In this document: piece by piece, positions 17,755 through 26,110 of the stretch
Layout of the letters: each line of letters begins with the position of its first letter
Numbering within the stretch: the first letter of the stretch is position 1
Assembly (NCBI GenBank): GCA_036380715.1
Contig: DASVEF010000312.1
Location: 89,155 to 153,154 of the forward strand
Source of the DNA: UBA5704 sp036380715
Lineage (GTDB): Bacteria; Acidobacteriota; Thermoanaerobaculia; Multivoradales; UBA5704
Direction: 5' to 3'
Length of the DNA stretch: 64,000 nt
Position numbers and translations under genes: made by a program
Notes under the pieces: generated by a model
Seen by the model: the letters and a program-made list of their open reading frames with translations, nothing else
The model's database searches: none
What the model was told of the DNA's origin: nothing

Positions 17755-19061
17755 GCCCGTCGGTCCACGAACAGTCCTTGGCGAGGGTCCTGGCCGACGC
17801 GGAGGGGGATTCGGGCCCGGCGATCCTCCATGTACTGACCTGCGCGGAGTGCCGGGATACGGCGCGGACGCAGCTTCTGGCGCAGCCGTTGCGGGTGCGG
17901 GACCCGATCGACGCGCTGCTGGCGCGCTTCAGCGGAGAGCTGCTCGGGGAGCTGGAGGAGCAGAGGGCCGCGGCGGGCCGTTTCCTGGAGGAGCTGCTGG
18001 CGGTGGCGCCGCAGAACCGGACGCGGGCGGCGCGGCAGGGGCGGTTCCGCAAGCGGGCGCTGGCGGAGCGGCTGCTGGAGGCGAGCCACGGGCGGCAGCC
18101 GGCCGAGCCGAGGGAGTCGGCCCGGCTGGCGGGGCTGGCGGCGGCGATCGCCGGGCAGTTCCTGGGGACGACGGAGGATGCGCCGGCGCGGGCGGTCCTG
18201 GCGCGGGCGGGGTGGCTGGCGGGCAACGCGCGGCGGCTGGAGGGGGATTTCTGGAAAGCGGAGCGGGCGCTGGTCCACGCGGCGTCGTATCTGTCGCCGT
18301 GGCACGAGCCGGCCGACCGGGGCCTGTACTGCCGGGCGGTGGGGCTGTTGCGCTGGGAGCAGGGCCGTCTGGAGGAGGCGGAGGCGCTGCTGAGGCAGGC
18401 GGGCCGGGATTTCGCGGGCCAAGGGATGGATGGCGAAGAGGCGGCGACGCTGGCGCTGCTGGGGTTGCTGTACACGGAGACGGAGCGGACGCAGTGCGCG
18501 GTGACGGCGCTGTTGCGGGCGCGGTGTCAGTTGAGCCCGGAGGCGCGGCCGTGGCTGGCGCTGCGCGCGGGTTTGAGCCAGGCGCTGGGGCTGGCGCGGC
18601 TGGGCCGGCCGGCGAAGGCGCGCGGCCTGCGCCACGACATGTGGCGCCTCTACCCGGCGGTGACGGACGTGGGCGAGCTGACCCGCGCCTACTGGCTGGA
18701 GGGGCGGCTGGCCGCGGCGACGGGGGACCTGCCGGACGCCCGCGGCCTGCTGGAGGGGGTGCGGCGGAAGCTGATCGACGAGCGCAGCTTCGGCGACGCC
18801 GCGCTGGCCACGCTCGACCTGGGCGTGCTGCTGGCGCGGCTCGGGTGGGCGGAGGAGGTCGAGCCGCTGGGCCGCGAGGTCGAGGCCGCCTTTCCCGGAG
18901 CGCGGGGCCTGTCCGAGCTGCTGTACGGCCTGCGGGCGCTGAGCCGGGCGGCGGCGCAGGGGGAAGCGGCGGTGGACGACCGGCGGGCCGAGGCGGCGTT
19001 CGAGCTGCGGCGCGCGGTGCGGCTCGCCGGCGGCCGGGTGGGGACGCTGCCGTTCGCCTGA
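17751..19061 (+). CDS. Zinc-finger-like/TPR protein
   Basis: A 436-residue protein beginning with HVLTCAEC (residues about 26-33), a short form of the HxxxGCxxC motif, followed by helical TPR-like repeats (ARAGWLAGNARRLEGDFWKAERAL, RAVGLLRWEQGRLEEAEALL). It resembles the C-terminal parts of the HTH-TPR regulators but has a zinc-like module in place of the HTH. Soluble. GTG overlaps the previous stop. Architecture suggests a protein-interaction or sensing role, not an enzyme. Confidence 0.6.
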   Translation: MSPSVHEQSLARVLADAEGDSGPAILHVLTCAECRDTARTQLLAQPLRVRDPIDALLARFSGELLGELEEQRAAAGRFLEELLAVAPQNRTRAARQGRFRKRALAERLLEASHGRQPAEPRESARLAGLAAAIAGQFLGTTEDAPARAVLARAGWLAGNARRLEGDFWKAERALVHAASYLSPWHEPADRGLYCRAVGLLRWEQGRLEEAEALLRQAGRDFAGQGMDGEEAATLALLGLLYTETERTQCAVTALLRARCQLSPEARPWLALRAGLSQALGLARLGRPAKARGLRHDMWRLYPAVTDVGELTRAYWLEGRLAAATGDLPDARGLLEGVRRKLIDERSFGDAALATLDLGVLLARLGWAEEVEPLGREVEAAFPGARGLSELLYGLRALSRAAAQGEAAVDDRRAEAAFELRRAVRLAGGRVGTLPFA

Positions 19062-19066
19062 CGTCC

Positions 19067-19393
19067 ATGGTCGTGCCCGCGCTCCACGACCTCGTGCGCG
19101 CCGCGGTCGCCCGCGATCCCTGGGTGCTGCTCCTGGAGTTCCGGCCGTCGGACGACGAGCTGGCGGACTGGATGCTGTTGAGCCCGTCGCTGCTGGCGCT
19201 GGACCCCTCGGCCCGGTCGCAACTGATGCGCGATCTCCGGCGGTATGGTCTGGGCGTGGTCCTCTGCGCCAGCGAGGAGGAGGCGCGGCGGCTGTTGGAC
19301 GGGATCCGGACCTGGCGGCTCCGGGCCGAGGTCTTCGTCGAGGGGCGCCAGGTGTCCTGGCCCCGGCCCGGCCGGACGAGGCGCCGCGCCTGA
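19067..19393 (+). CDS. Hypothetical protein, last gene of the coupled operon
   Basis: A 108-residue protein starting 5 nt after the previous stop (ATG 19067). Alternating strands and helices (PWVLLLEFRPSDDELADWMLLSPSLLALD, GVVLCASEEEARRLL). No known domain recognised and no signal or cysteine motif. The last residues are basic. Position ties it to the zinc-finger/TPR gene. Confidence 0.5.
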   Translation: MVVPALHDLVRAAVARDPWVLLLEFRPSDDELADWMLLSPSLLALDPSARSQLMRDLRRYGLGVVLCASEEEARRLLDGIRTWRLRAEVFVEGRQVSWPRPGRTRRRA

Positions 19394-19406
19394 GCCGCCC
19401 TGGGCC

Positions 19407-19928
19407 TCAGGCGCCGGTCTCGTTTCCCCCCTCTCCCGGTTGCAGGGAGGGCGATGGGAGAGGGGGGCAGGGGGGTGAGGTCTCGCGCAACGACGCCTCC
19501 ATCCCGGCCAGGCGCGCCGCCAGCCCAGGGTCGCCGGTGCCGCTCTCCAGCCGCCGGACCGCCTCTCGCAGGGCCTCGCGCGCCTCGGGGAGCCGGCCGG
19601 CCAGCCGGTAGGCGTCGGCGACTTCGCCCCAGGCGCGGGCCTGCAGGTCGGCGGTCCGCCGGCGGCCGTAGCGGCCGGGGGGAAAGTGCAGGGCCAGGTC
19701 GAGCGCCAGCTCGGCCAGGTGGGTCCGCTCCAGCCGGTTGTCGAAGCGGACCGCCCAGGCGCGGGCGAGGAGCGCCTCGTAGACGCTGCGGCCGGCGACC
19801 CGCATGCGGCCGTCGCGGACGAGGGCCACGACGCCGCGGCCGTTCGCCAGCAGGTCGAGCGCCTTCCGGAAGCGGAGCTGTTCGCGCCGCGGCAGCCGCG
19901 CCGAGTGGGACAGAGAGTCGGGGAGCAC
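19407..19928 (-). pseudogene. Truncated zinc-finger/TPR family protein
   Basis: About 174 codons reading LAELALDLALHFPPGRYGRR, ADLQARAWGEVADAYRLAGR and GTGDPGLAARLAGMEASLRE, the middle of a TPR protein family that normally starts with a zinc module and runs much longer. There is no Shine-Dalgarno before the only candidate start (GTG 19928). The C-terminus runs into a family A repeat (PPCPPLPSPSLQPGEGG), so both ends look lost. It could still be translated as a short protein. Confidence 0.5.
19422..19482. repeat. Family A repeat, one unit
   Basis: CCCCCCTCTCCCGG...GGGAGAGGGG followed by GGGGGGTGAGG; it forms the 3' end of the truncated TPR gene. Confidence 0.75.
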
Positions 19929-20074
19929 CGGTGAATTTTCGGAAGTAGACCGCCAGCCGCACGGCCGCCAGGCTGCCGTGCAAGATCCGCCTGAACCGTC
20001 TGTCGGTTTTTCGACTCCAGCCCGGGAACGGTACCCCGAAGATTCCCTTTCCTTACGATCCTCTACGCTCCGTA

Positions 20075-20103
20075 TTGACATCCACATCTTCAGTACGTCA
20101 TCT
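20075..20103 (+). promoter_or_regulatory. Possible sigma-70 promoter of the 20184 gene
   Basis: TTGACA at 20075-20080, 17-bp spacer, weak TCATCT at 20098-20103. The only -35-like consensus in the 255-bp gap upstream of the gene pair. Confidence 0.3.
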
Positions 20104-20183
20104 TTGTCTCCACTGAGCTTTCGAGATTCCAGGTCTTCGGCGTCATGGAGACGCCTGAAGCGTTGATCCCAAAGGAGGTCAAC

Positions 20184-20573
20184 ATGCAAGAGACGATCGT
20201 ACCCACCCACGACGTGCAGCCGAACGCGGAGAAGAGGAAGCGTCCGCCCAAGCCGGGCGGCGGCAACTTCGGCACGATGCAGGAGCGGCTGAAGTCCGAG
20301 CGCGTGCAGCAGATGCTCAAGGCGCTCCTGCAGCGCGGCTGGAAGCAGGTGCAGGGCGGCTGGGCTCTGCAGCGGACGTACGAGCTGGGGCTGGGCTCGG
20401 TGGCGAGGGCCTACTCCTCGGTCGCCCTGGAGCTGGCGTCGTTCCACGATCAACCGGTCGAGCTGCTCGCGTCCGGCGCGCGGCTGACTATTACCCTGCC
20501 CGGCTCGCCGGGGCGGAGCCGCACTCTCCGGTTCACCGAGGAGATGCTCGGCTTCGCCACGGCGCTGCCGTAG
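20184..20573 (+). CDS. Small protein distantly like pterin carbinolamine dehydratase (DCoH fold)
   Basis: A 129-residue protein; ATG 20184 chosen because AAAGGAGG lies 5 nt upstream. A basic N-terminal tail (residues 1-25) precedes a domain starting RGWKQVQGGWALQRTYEL and continuing AYSSVALELASFHDQPVELL and ARLTITL. The order of helix, [ST]xHxxPxxE-like segment and strand resembles PCD/DCoH proteins, but the paired catalytic His is reduced to HDQP, so enzymatic activity is doubtful. Paired with the next gene, 14 nt away. Confidence 0.4.
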   Translation: MQETIVPTHDVQPNAEKRKRPPKPGGGNFGTMQERLKSERVQQMLKALLQRGWKQVQGGWALQRTYELGLGSVARAYSSVALELASFHDQPVELLASGARLTITLPGSPGRSRTLRFTEEMLGFATALP

Positions 20574-20587
20574 AAAGGAGGTGTGTC

Positions 20588-20989
20588 TTGGCCCAATCGA
20601 ATGCAGACGTGGTCACCGGATGGGACCACTCCCTGGCGGCGGCCGAAGCCAACAAGGAGGCCCTCCCCTTCCTGGAGCCGGTCATGACGGAGCTGGCCAC
20701 CGTGTCCGTGGCTTTCAAGGACGCCAGGAGCCGTCAGGACCATCACCGGGCGGAGTTCCAGCAGGCCACGCGCGACATGGAGCGGTTGAAGGCGCGCGGG
20801 ATCGAGCTGGCGACCCGGCTCCGCAACGGAGTGCGCACCCAGTTCGGCCTGTCGAGTGAGAAGCTGGCGGAGTTCGGGATGCAGCCGCGCCGGCCGCCGC
20901 AGCGCAAGAAGGCGACAGCCAAGCCGCCTGAGCCGGCCCCACCGGCCCAGACGGCTCCCAACAAAACATCTGACGTGACTTCAGTATAA
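20588..20989 (+). CDS. Conserved helical hypothetical protein
   Basis: A 133-residue protein with TTG start after AAAGGAGG. A long amphipathic helix region (FKDARSRQDHHRAEFQQATRDMERLKARGIELATRLRN split over residues about 42-85) suggests a coiled-coil, then a conserved-looking FGLSSEKLAEFGMQPRR and a basic Pro/Ala tail. No known domain recognised. Probably co-transcribed with the DCoH-like gene. Confidence 0.5.
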   Translation: MAQSNADVVTGWDHSLAAAEANKEALPFLEPVMTELATVSVAFKDARSRQDHHRAEFQQATRDMERLKARGIELATRLRNGVRTQFGLSSEKLAEFGMQPRRPPQRKKATAKPPEPAPPAQTAPNKTSDVTSV

Positions 20990-20999
20990 ACCACACTCC

Positions 21000-21023
21000 C
21001 GGGGAGCGGGAAACCGCTCCCCG
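21000..21023. terminator. Bidirectional intrinsic terminator
   Basis: Perfect 10-bp stem CGGGGAGCGG-GAAA-CCGCTCCCCG with TTTC after it, between the convergent 20588 and rimI genes. Confidence 0.75.
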
Positions 21024-21025
21024 TT

Positions 21026-21490
21026 TCACTCCTTGATCCGCCCTCGGAGAGTGGGGATTGAGAAGACCAGGGCGTCCGTGCCGTCCCGGTAATACCCGCG
21101 CCGCCTTCCGGTCGGCTCGAATCCGAGAGCCCGATAGAGCGCGATGGCTCCCTCGTTGTCCGTCCGCACCTCCAGATGGCAGGCCTCGACGTCCTCGCGT
21201 CGGAGCCGGTCGAGGCCTGCCTCGACCAGGCGGCGGGCGACCCCTCGCCGCCGCTCGCCGGGATCGACCGCCAGGCGCAGCAGCTCCGCCTCTCCGCCTC
21301 CGTGGCGGAAGGCGGCGTAGCCCGCGGCCGGCTCGTCTGCGCGGACGGCAACCAGGAGGAGGGTGCCCGGATGCCCGATTTCGTAGGTGAGCAGGTCGAG
21401 GCGCCAAGGGTCGGCGAAGGCGGCCTGCTCCAGCCAGGCGATGCGCTCCAGATCCTCCTCGCGGGCGTCGCGGATGGACAGGTCCGTCAT
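21026..21490 (-). CDS. rimI: Ribosomal-protein/tRNA-modification-linked N-acetyltransferase RimI
   Basis: A 154-residue GNAT acetyltransferase: AAFADPWRLDLLTYEI near the N-terminus, the acetyl-CoA loop VDPGERRRGVARRL, and LEVRTDNEGAIALYRALGFEPTGRR near the end. RimI acetylates the N-terminal Ala of S18 in enteric bacteria. ATG overlaps the tsaB stop (4 nt), the usual tsaB-rimI pairing. Confidence 0.88.
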   Translation of the reverse strand: MTDLSIRDAREEDLERIAWLEQAAFADPWRLDLLTYEIGHPGTLLLVAVRADEPAAGYAAFRHGGGEAELLRLAVDPGERRRGVARRLVEAGLDRLRREDVEACHLEVRTDNEGAIALYRALGFEPTGRRRGYYRDGTDALVFSIPTLRGRIKE

Positions 21491-22200
21491 GCCGGAGCGC
21501 GTCTCTTCGGCTGCGAGATCGCCGCCGGCCGCGAGTAGAGGGGAGAGGTGAGCAGCGCGGCATCCCAGGGGATCTCGGGATGGACGGCCATCCGCGCGGC
21601 CATGGAGGCGAGAGGCCGTTGCGCCCCCGGCTCCACGAGACGGATGTCCGCCGGCCAGCCCTCGATCCCCGACAGACGCGAGACGCCGAACCCGACCACG
21701 ACCCGTCCGCCCGGCCACCCGGCGCGCTCGAACAGCTCCGGCAGCTCGCTCCCGGGGAGCAGCTCCACGCCGCTCAACGGACGGGGGAGTGGCTCCGCCG
21801 TGAACGCCTGGGCGCTCCAGTCGCCGCGCAGCGCGTCCACGACCGCGACCAAGGCCCCCGTCTGCCCGGGCGGCATCTCAGGGACGGCGTACGCGGCGAG
21901 GGTCCGCAGCGTATCCACGGCCGTCGCGGGGATGCCCAGGGCCTGGTGCAGGCCGAGCGCGGTGGCGAGGCCGATCCGCAGGCCCGTGAAGCTGCCGGGG
22001 CCGCGCAGGGCCACCACGCCACCCAGATCCGCGGGCCGGGCTCCGGCCTCCGACAGGACGGCGCGGATCATCTCCAGGAGCTGGACGGAGGAGCGCTCCA
22101 TCTCCACCGCGCGTTCGGCGACGGGCTCCCCGCCGCGGGCCAGGGCCACGCTCACGAGAGGAGAGCCGGCGTCGAGGGCGAGGTGGAGGGGGCCGGTCAT
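21487..22200 (-). CDS. tsaB: tRNA threonylcarbamoyladenosine biosynthesis protein TsaB
   Basis: A 237-residue ASKHA-fold protein: LALDAGSPLVSVAL at the N-terminus and RGPGSFTGLRIGLATALGLH, the diagnostic block, near residue 65. With TsaD and TsaE it transfers the threonylcarbamoyl group to A37 of ANN-decoding tRNAs. The C-terminal half is divergent as usual. Divergent from mutS with 45 bp between starts. Confidence 0.9.
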   Translation of the reverse strand: MTGPLHLALDAGSPLVSVALARGGEPVAERAVEMERSSVQLLEMIRAVLSEAGARPADLGGVVALRGPGSFTGLRIGLATALGLHQALGIPATAVDTLRTLAAYAVPEMPPGQTGALVAVVDALRGDWSAQAFTAEPLPRPLSGVELLPGSELPELFERAGWPGGRVVVGFGVSRLSGIEGWPADIRLVEPGAQRPLASMAARMAVHPEIPWDAALLTSPLYSRPAAISQPKRRAPA

Positions 22201-22231
22201 GGCGGGGGGAAGTATAGGCCGTACGGGCGGA

Positions 22232-22237
22232 TATACT
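22232..22237 (+). promoter_or_regulatory. -10 box of mutS, probably leaderless
   Basis: TATACT ends 8 nt before ATG 22246; the gap CTCTTTCC contains no ribosome-binding site. Confidence 0.5.
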
Positions 22238-22245
22238 CTCTTTCC

Positions 22246-24900
22246 ATGTCGTCCGTTCCTTCCGCCGTCTCCCTCGGGTCTCTCACTCCGATGCTCCGCC
22301 AGTATCTGGAGGTCAAGGCGGAGCATGCGGACGCCGTCGTGATGTACCGCATGGGCGACTTCTACGAGATGTTTTTCGAGGACGCCAAGCGCGCGGCCCC
22401 TCTGCTGGAGGTCCAGCTCACCGCCCGCCACAAGGGGAGCGAGAACGAGACGCCGATGTGCGGCGTCCCCTATCACGCGCTGGAGTCCTACCTCGGCAAG
22501 CTGCTCGCCGCCGGGCTCAAGGTGGCCATCTGCGACCAGGTCGAGGACCCGGCGCAGGCCAAGGGGCTGGTGCGGCGCGAGGTCACCCGGGTGGTGACGC
22601 CGGGCACGGTGAGCGATCCCGGGCTGCTGGAAGGGAAGGAGGAGAACCTCCTGGCCGGGCTGGTCTGGGACGGCGAGGCGGGAAGCGGGGCCTTTCTCGA
22701 TCTCTCGACGGGGAGCTTCTTCGTCCGCCGCTGGAAGTCGGCCGAGGAGGGGGTGGAGGACCTCGCCCTGCTGCGCCCGCGCGAGGTGCTGTTCCACGCC
22801 GGGGACGGCGCCGGGGGCTTCCCCCGCGAGGTCGTGGAATGGGCCGAGCGGGAGTGCCCCTGCCGCACCGACCTCACCGGCGACCGGCTGTTCGACCCCC
22901 GCCGCGCCGGGGACCTGCTGCTCCGTCAGTTCGGCGTCGCCACCCTGCGCGGTTTCGGCCTGGAGGACGGCGAGCCCGCGGTGCGCGCCGCGGCCGCGGC
23001 CCTGGCCTACGCCCAGGAGACGCAGAGGAGCCCTCTCACCCACGTGCGGGGGATCGCCGTCCAGGAGGCGCGCGACCGGCTGATCCTGGACGCCGCCACG
23101 CTGGCCAACCTGGAGGTCTTCCGCAGCCAGCGGGCCGAGCTGGCCGGGCCGCGCCGCCGCGGGACCCTGCTCGCGGTGCTCGACCGCACGGTCACTCCTC
23201 CGGGCGGGCGCATGATCCGCGACTGGCTGCGGCGCCCGCTGATCGACCCCGGGCAGATCGCCGAGCGCCACGTGGCCGTGGGCGAGCTGGCCGCGGACAA
23301 CCCGCGCCGGGAGCGGCTGCGCGAGCGGCTGTCGCGGGTGGGCGACCCGGAGCGCATCCTCTCCCGCGCCGTGCTGGGCACGTTCACCCCGCGGGAGGCC
23401 GCGGCGCTGCGCGACGGGCTCTCCGAGGTCCCCGCCCTGCTCGCCGAGCTGGCCGGAGCGCAGTCGCCGCTCCTGGCGGGCCTCGCGGTCACCGATCCCC
23501 TGGCGCCTCTCCATGCCGAGCTGCGCCGGATGTTGGAGGAGGCTCCGGCGCCGACCCTCCAGGACGGGGGGGTGATCGCCACGGGCGTCGATCCCGACCT
23601 CGACCACCACCGGTCGCTCGCCCGCGACAGCAAGCGGCACATCCTGGCGCTGGAGGCGCGCGAGCGGGAGCGCACCGGAATCTCCTCCTTGAAGATCCGC
23701 TACAACAAGGTCTTCGGCTACTACCTGGAGGTCACGCGGGCGAACCAGGAGCGGGTGCCGGCGGACTACATCCGCAAGCAGACCCTGGTCAACGCCGAGC
23801 GCTACGTGACCCCCGAGATCAAGGAGCTGGAGGAGCAGATCCTGTCGGCCGAGGAGCGGCAGATCGCCCTGGAGCAGGAGCACTTCCGGCGCCTGACCGG
23901 CACCGTGGCCGCGGCGGCCGAGGGGCTGACCGCGCTCGCCTCGGCCCTCGGCGCCCTCGACGCCCTCGCCTCTTTCGCCGAGGCCGCGGCGCGCCATCGC
24001 TACGTCCGCCCGCGCATGGAGCCGCCGGGGGCGCCGATCGCCATCCGCGAGGGGCGCCACCCGGTGGTCGAGCAGGCGAGCCGCGACGCCTTCGTGCCCA
24101 ACGACGCCGAGCTCGACGGCGAGCGCGCGCAGATCGTCCTCCTCACCGGCCCCAACATGGGGGGCAAGTCGACCTACCTGCGGCAGGTGGCGCTGATCGT
24201 CCTGATGGCGCAGGCGGGGAGCTTCGTGCCCGCCGAGGAGGCCGCGATCGGGGTCGTGGACCGCATCTTCACGCGGGTGGGCGCCTCGGACGACCTGGCG
24301 CGCGGGGAGTCCACTTTCATGGTGGAGATGATCGAGACGGCGAACATCCTGCGCCACGCCACGGAGCGCAGCCTGGTGATCCTCGACGAGGTCGGGCGGG
24401 GCACGGCCACCTTCGACGGCCTGTCGCTGGCCTGGGCAATCGTCGAGTACCTGCACGAGCACCGCCTTCCCAAGACCCTGTTCGCCACCCACTACCACGA
24501 GCTGACCGAGCTGGCCTCGCTGCTGCCGCGGGTGGTGAACCGCACCATGGCGGTCAAGGAGTGGGATGACCGGATCGTCTTCCTGCGCCGGATCGTGGCG
24601 GGGAGCGCGGACAAGTCCTACGGCATCCATGTCGCCCGGCTCGCCGGTCTGCCGGCCCAGGTGATCGAGCGCGCCGGCGAGATCCTGGCCAACCTGGAGG
24701 CTCACGAGTACGACTTCACGGGCAAGCCCCGCCTGGCGCGCGGCAGCAACGCCCCGCAGAGCGAGCAACCGGCCCAGCTCGCTCTGTTCGTCCCGCCGGA
24801 GCAGGTCGTGGCCTCGGTCCTGCGCGAAGTCGACATCGACCGTCTTTCGCCTCTGGCGGCTCTGAACCTCCTACATAGTCTAAAATCGCGGCTCGTTTGA
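22246..24900 (+). CDS. mutS: DNA mismatch repair protein MutS
   Basis: An 884-residue MutS of normal length. Mismatch-reading domain with MGDFYEMF (Phe-x-Glu wedge, near residue 38), connector and lever domains, then the ABC ATPase: GPNMGGKSTYLRQ (Walker A, near 635), VILDEVGRGTATFDG (Walker B/signature) and ATHYHELTEL. C-terminal helical tail ends HSLKSRLV. MutS recognises base mismatches and recruits MutL. The start is fixed by the conserved N-terminus and the -10 box just upstream. Confidence 0.97.
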   Translation: MSSVPSAVSLGSLTPMLRQYLEVKAEHADAVVMYRMGDFYEMFFEDAKRAAPLLEVQLTARHKGSENETPMCGVPYHALESYLGKLLAAGLKVAICDQVEDPAQAKGLVRREVTRVVTPGTVSDPGLLEGKEENLLAGLVWDGEAGSGAFLDLSTGSFFVRRWKSAEEGVEDLALLRPREVLFHAGDGAGGFPREVVEWAERECPCRTDLTGDRLFDPRRAGDLLLRQFGVATLRGFGLEDGEPAVRAAAAALAYAQETQRSPLTHVRGIAVQEARDRLILDAATLANLEVFRSQRAELAGPRRRGTLLAVLDRTVTPPGGRMIRDWLRRPLIDPGQIAERHVAVGELAADNPRRERLRERLSRVGDPERILSRAVLGTFTPREAAALRDGLSEVPALLAELAGAQSPLLAGLAVTDPLAPLHAELRRMLEEAPAPTLQDGGVIATGVDPDLDHHRSLARDSKRHILALEARERERTGISSLKIRYNKVFGYYLEVTRANQERVPADYIRKQTLVNAERYVTPEIKELEEQILSAEERQIALEQEHFRRLTGTVAAAAEGLTALASALGALDALASFAEAAARHRYVRPRMEPPGAPIAIREGRHPVVEQASRDAFVPNDAELDGERAQIVLLTGPNMGGKSTYLRQVALIVLMAQAGSFVPAEEAAIGVVDRIFTRVGASDDLARGESTFMVEMIETANILRHATERSLVILDEVGRGTATFDGLSLAWAIVEYLHEHRLPKTLFATHYHELTELASLLPRVVNRTMAVKEWDDRIVFLRRIVAGSADKSYGIHVARLAGLPAQVIERAGEILANLEAHEYDFTGKPRLARGSNAPQSEQPAQLALFVPPEQVVASVLREVDIDRLSPLAALNLLHSLKSRLV

Positions 24901-24917
24901 GGAGGTCTGAGCAGGCC

Positions 24918-25967
24918 ATGAGAGCCGCCGAACACGTCTTTGTGGGCATCCCCGGACCCGAGCTGGACTCGCGGTCCGCCGCCCTTCTGGAGGAGCACCA
25001 GCCGGGGGGGATGGTCCTGTTCGGCCGTAACATCAAGGACGCCGAGCAGCTCAACGACCTCGTCACGGAGATCCGCCGCATCCTTCCCGACGCGGTGCTG
25101 ACGATCGACGCCGAGGGCGGAAAGGTCGACCGCCTGAAGGCGGTCCTCGGGCCGGCGCCCGCGGCCGCCCTTCTCGCCCGCAATCCGCCGAGCATGGCCC
25201 TCCAGGCGGGGACCTGGATCGCCCATGGGCTCCGGCTCTTCGACCTGGACGTCAATTTCGCGCCGGTGGTGGACCTCAACCGTGGCGAAGAGGAGAACGC
25301 GCTCGCCAGCCGCTACCTGGGGGTGAGCCCGGGCGACGTCATCCCGCGCGCCCGCGCCTTCCTCCGTGGCCTTCACGCCGGGGGGGTCGGAGGGTCTCTC
25401 AAGCACTTCCCCGGTCTCGGCGGAGCGAGTCAGGACACCCATTTCAAGGTCGCCTGCGTCTATCTCCCCTCCGCGGTGCTGATGGCCGACCTCGATCCCT
25501 TCGACGCGCTGGCCCGGCTGGCGGGAGCGGTGATGGTCGGCCACGCCATCTATCCCGCGTACGACGCCGAGCAGCGGCCGGCCACCCTGTCGCCGCCGAT
25601 CCTCGGCGGCCTGCTGCGCGGCCGGCTGAGGTTCGAAGGGCTCGCCTTCAGCGACGACCTGGAGATGAAGGCGCTGGACGACTGGGGGGACTTGGCCGAG
25701 CGCTCCGAAACCTGCTTCGCCGCGGGCTGCGACGTGCTGCTCCTCTGCCACACCCTGGAGGCGCTCCCCGACGTGATCGCCCGCCTGGAGAATCCGCGCC
25801 TCGAAGAGCGCCGCCAGGAAGCGCACCGCCGTCTCGAAACCTACCGCCAGCGCCTCCGCACCCTGCGCTCGGCGCGCGACTACGTCAACATGATGAGGGG
25901 GAGCCCCAGCGAGCGGCTGGAGAACGTCAGGCAGGCCCTGGAGCAGCTCCAGGCGAGCGCGCGGTAG
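24918..25967 (+). CDS. Beta-N-acetylhexosaminidase, GH3 (NagZ-like)
   Basis: A 349-residue GH3 single-domain enzyme: LTIDAEGGKVDRLK substrate loop, NFAPVVDL, GGVGGSLKHFPGLGGASQDTH (split signature; the Asp-Thr-His loop matches the NagZ acid/base dyad) and FSDDLEMKA with the nucleophilic Asp. NagZ removes N-acetylglucosamine from muropeptides in wall recycling. The G-Q insertion before DTH differs from the common KHFPGHGDTxxDSH spacing. ATG 24918 follows GAGGAGGT; gene lies 17 nt after mutS. Confidence 0.8.
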   Translation: MRAAEHVFVGIPGPELDSRSAALLEEHQPGGMVLFGRNIKDAEQLNDLVTEIRRILPDAVLTIDAEGGKVDRLKAVLGPAPAAALLARNPPSMALQAGTWIAHGLRLFDLDVNFAPVVDLNRGEEENALASRYLGVSPGDVIPRARAFLRGLHAGGVGGSLKHFPGLGGASQDTHFKVACVYLPSAVLMADLDPFDALARLAGAVMVGHAIYPAYDAEQRPATLSPPILGGLLRGRLRFEGLAFSDDLEMKALDDWGDLAERSETCFAAGCDVLLLCHTLEALPDVIARLENPRLEERRQEAHRRLETYRQRLRTLRSARDYVNMMRGSPSERLENVRQALEQLQASAR

Positions 25968-26106
25968 GCCCCTCACCCCCCTGCCCCCCTCTCCCATCCG
26001 GCCGGGAGAGGGGGGAGAAATCCCGGATAGAACAGGAAACCCCTCAGGTTTTTCTCCCCTCTCCCGGAAGGGCGGGAGGGGGTGGGAGAGGGGTCGGGGG
26101 TGAGGG
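25968..26106. repeat. Family A repeat, two units
   Basis: CTCACCCCCCTGCCCCCCTC...GGGAGAGGGG and a second CTCCCCTCTCCCGG...GGGAGAGGGG unit between convergent genes; may double as a transcription barrier. Confidence 0.8.
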
Positions 26107-26110
26107 GCCG

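Noticed and set aside
16542..18635. 697-codon minus-strand open frame
   Set aside because: Pro/Arg-rich shadow overlapping regulator 2 and the TPR operon; no domain, no ribosome-binding site.
21487..24768. 1093-codon minus-strand open frame across mutS
   Set aside because: Antisense to MutS; only its last 237 codons, after an internal ATG, are real (tsaB).
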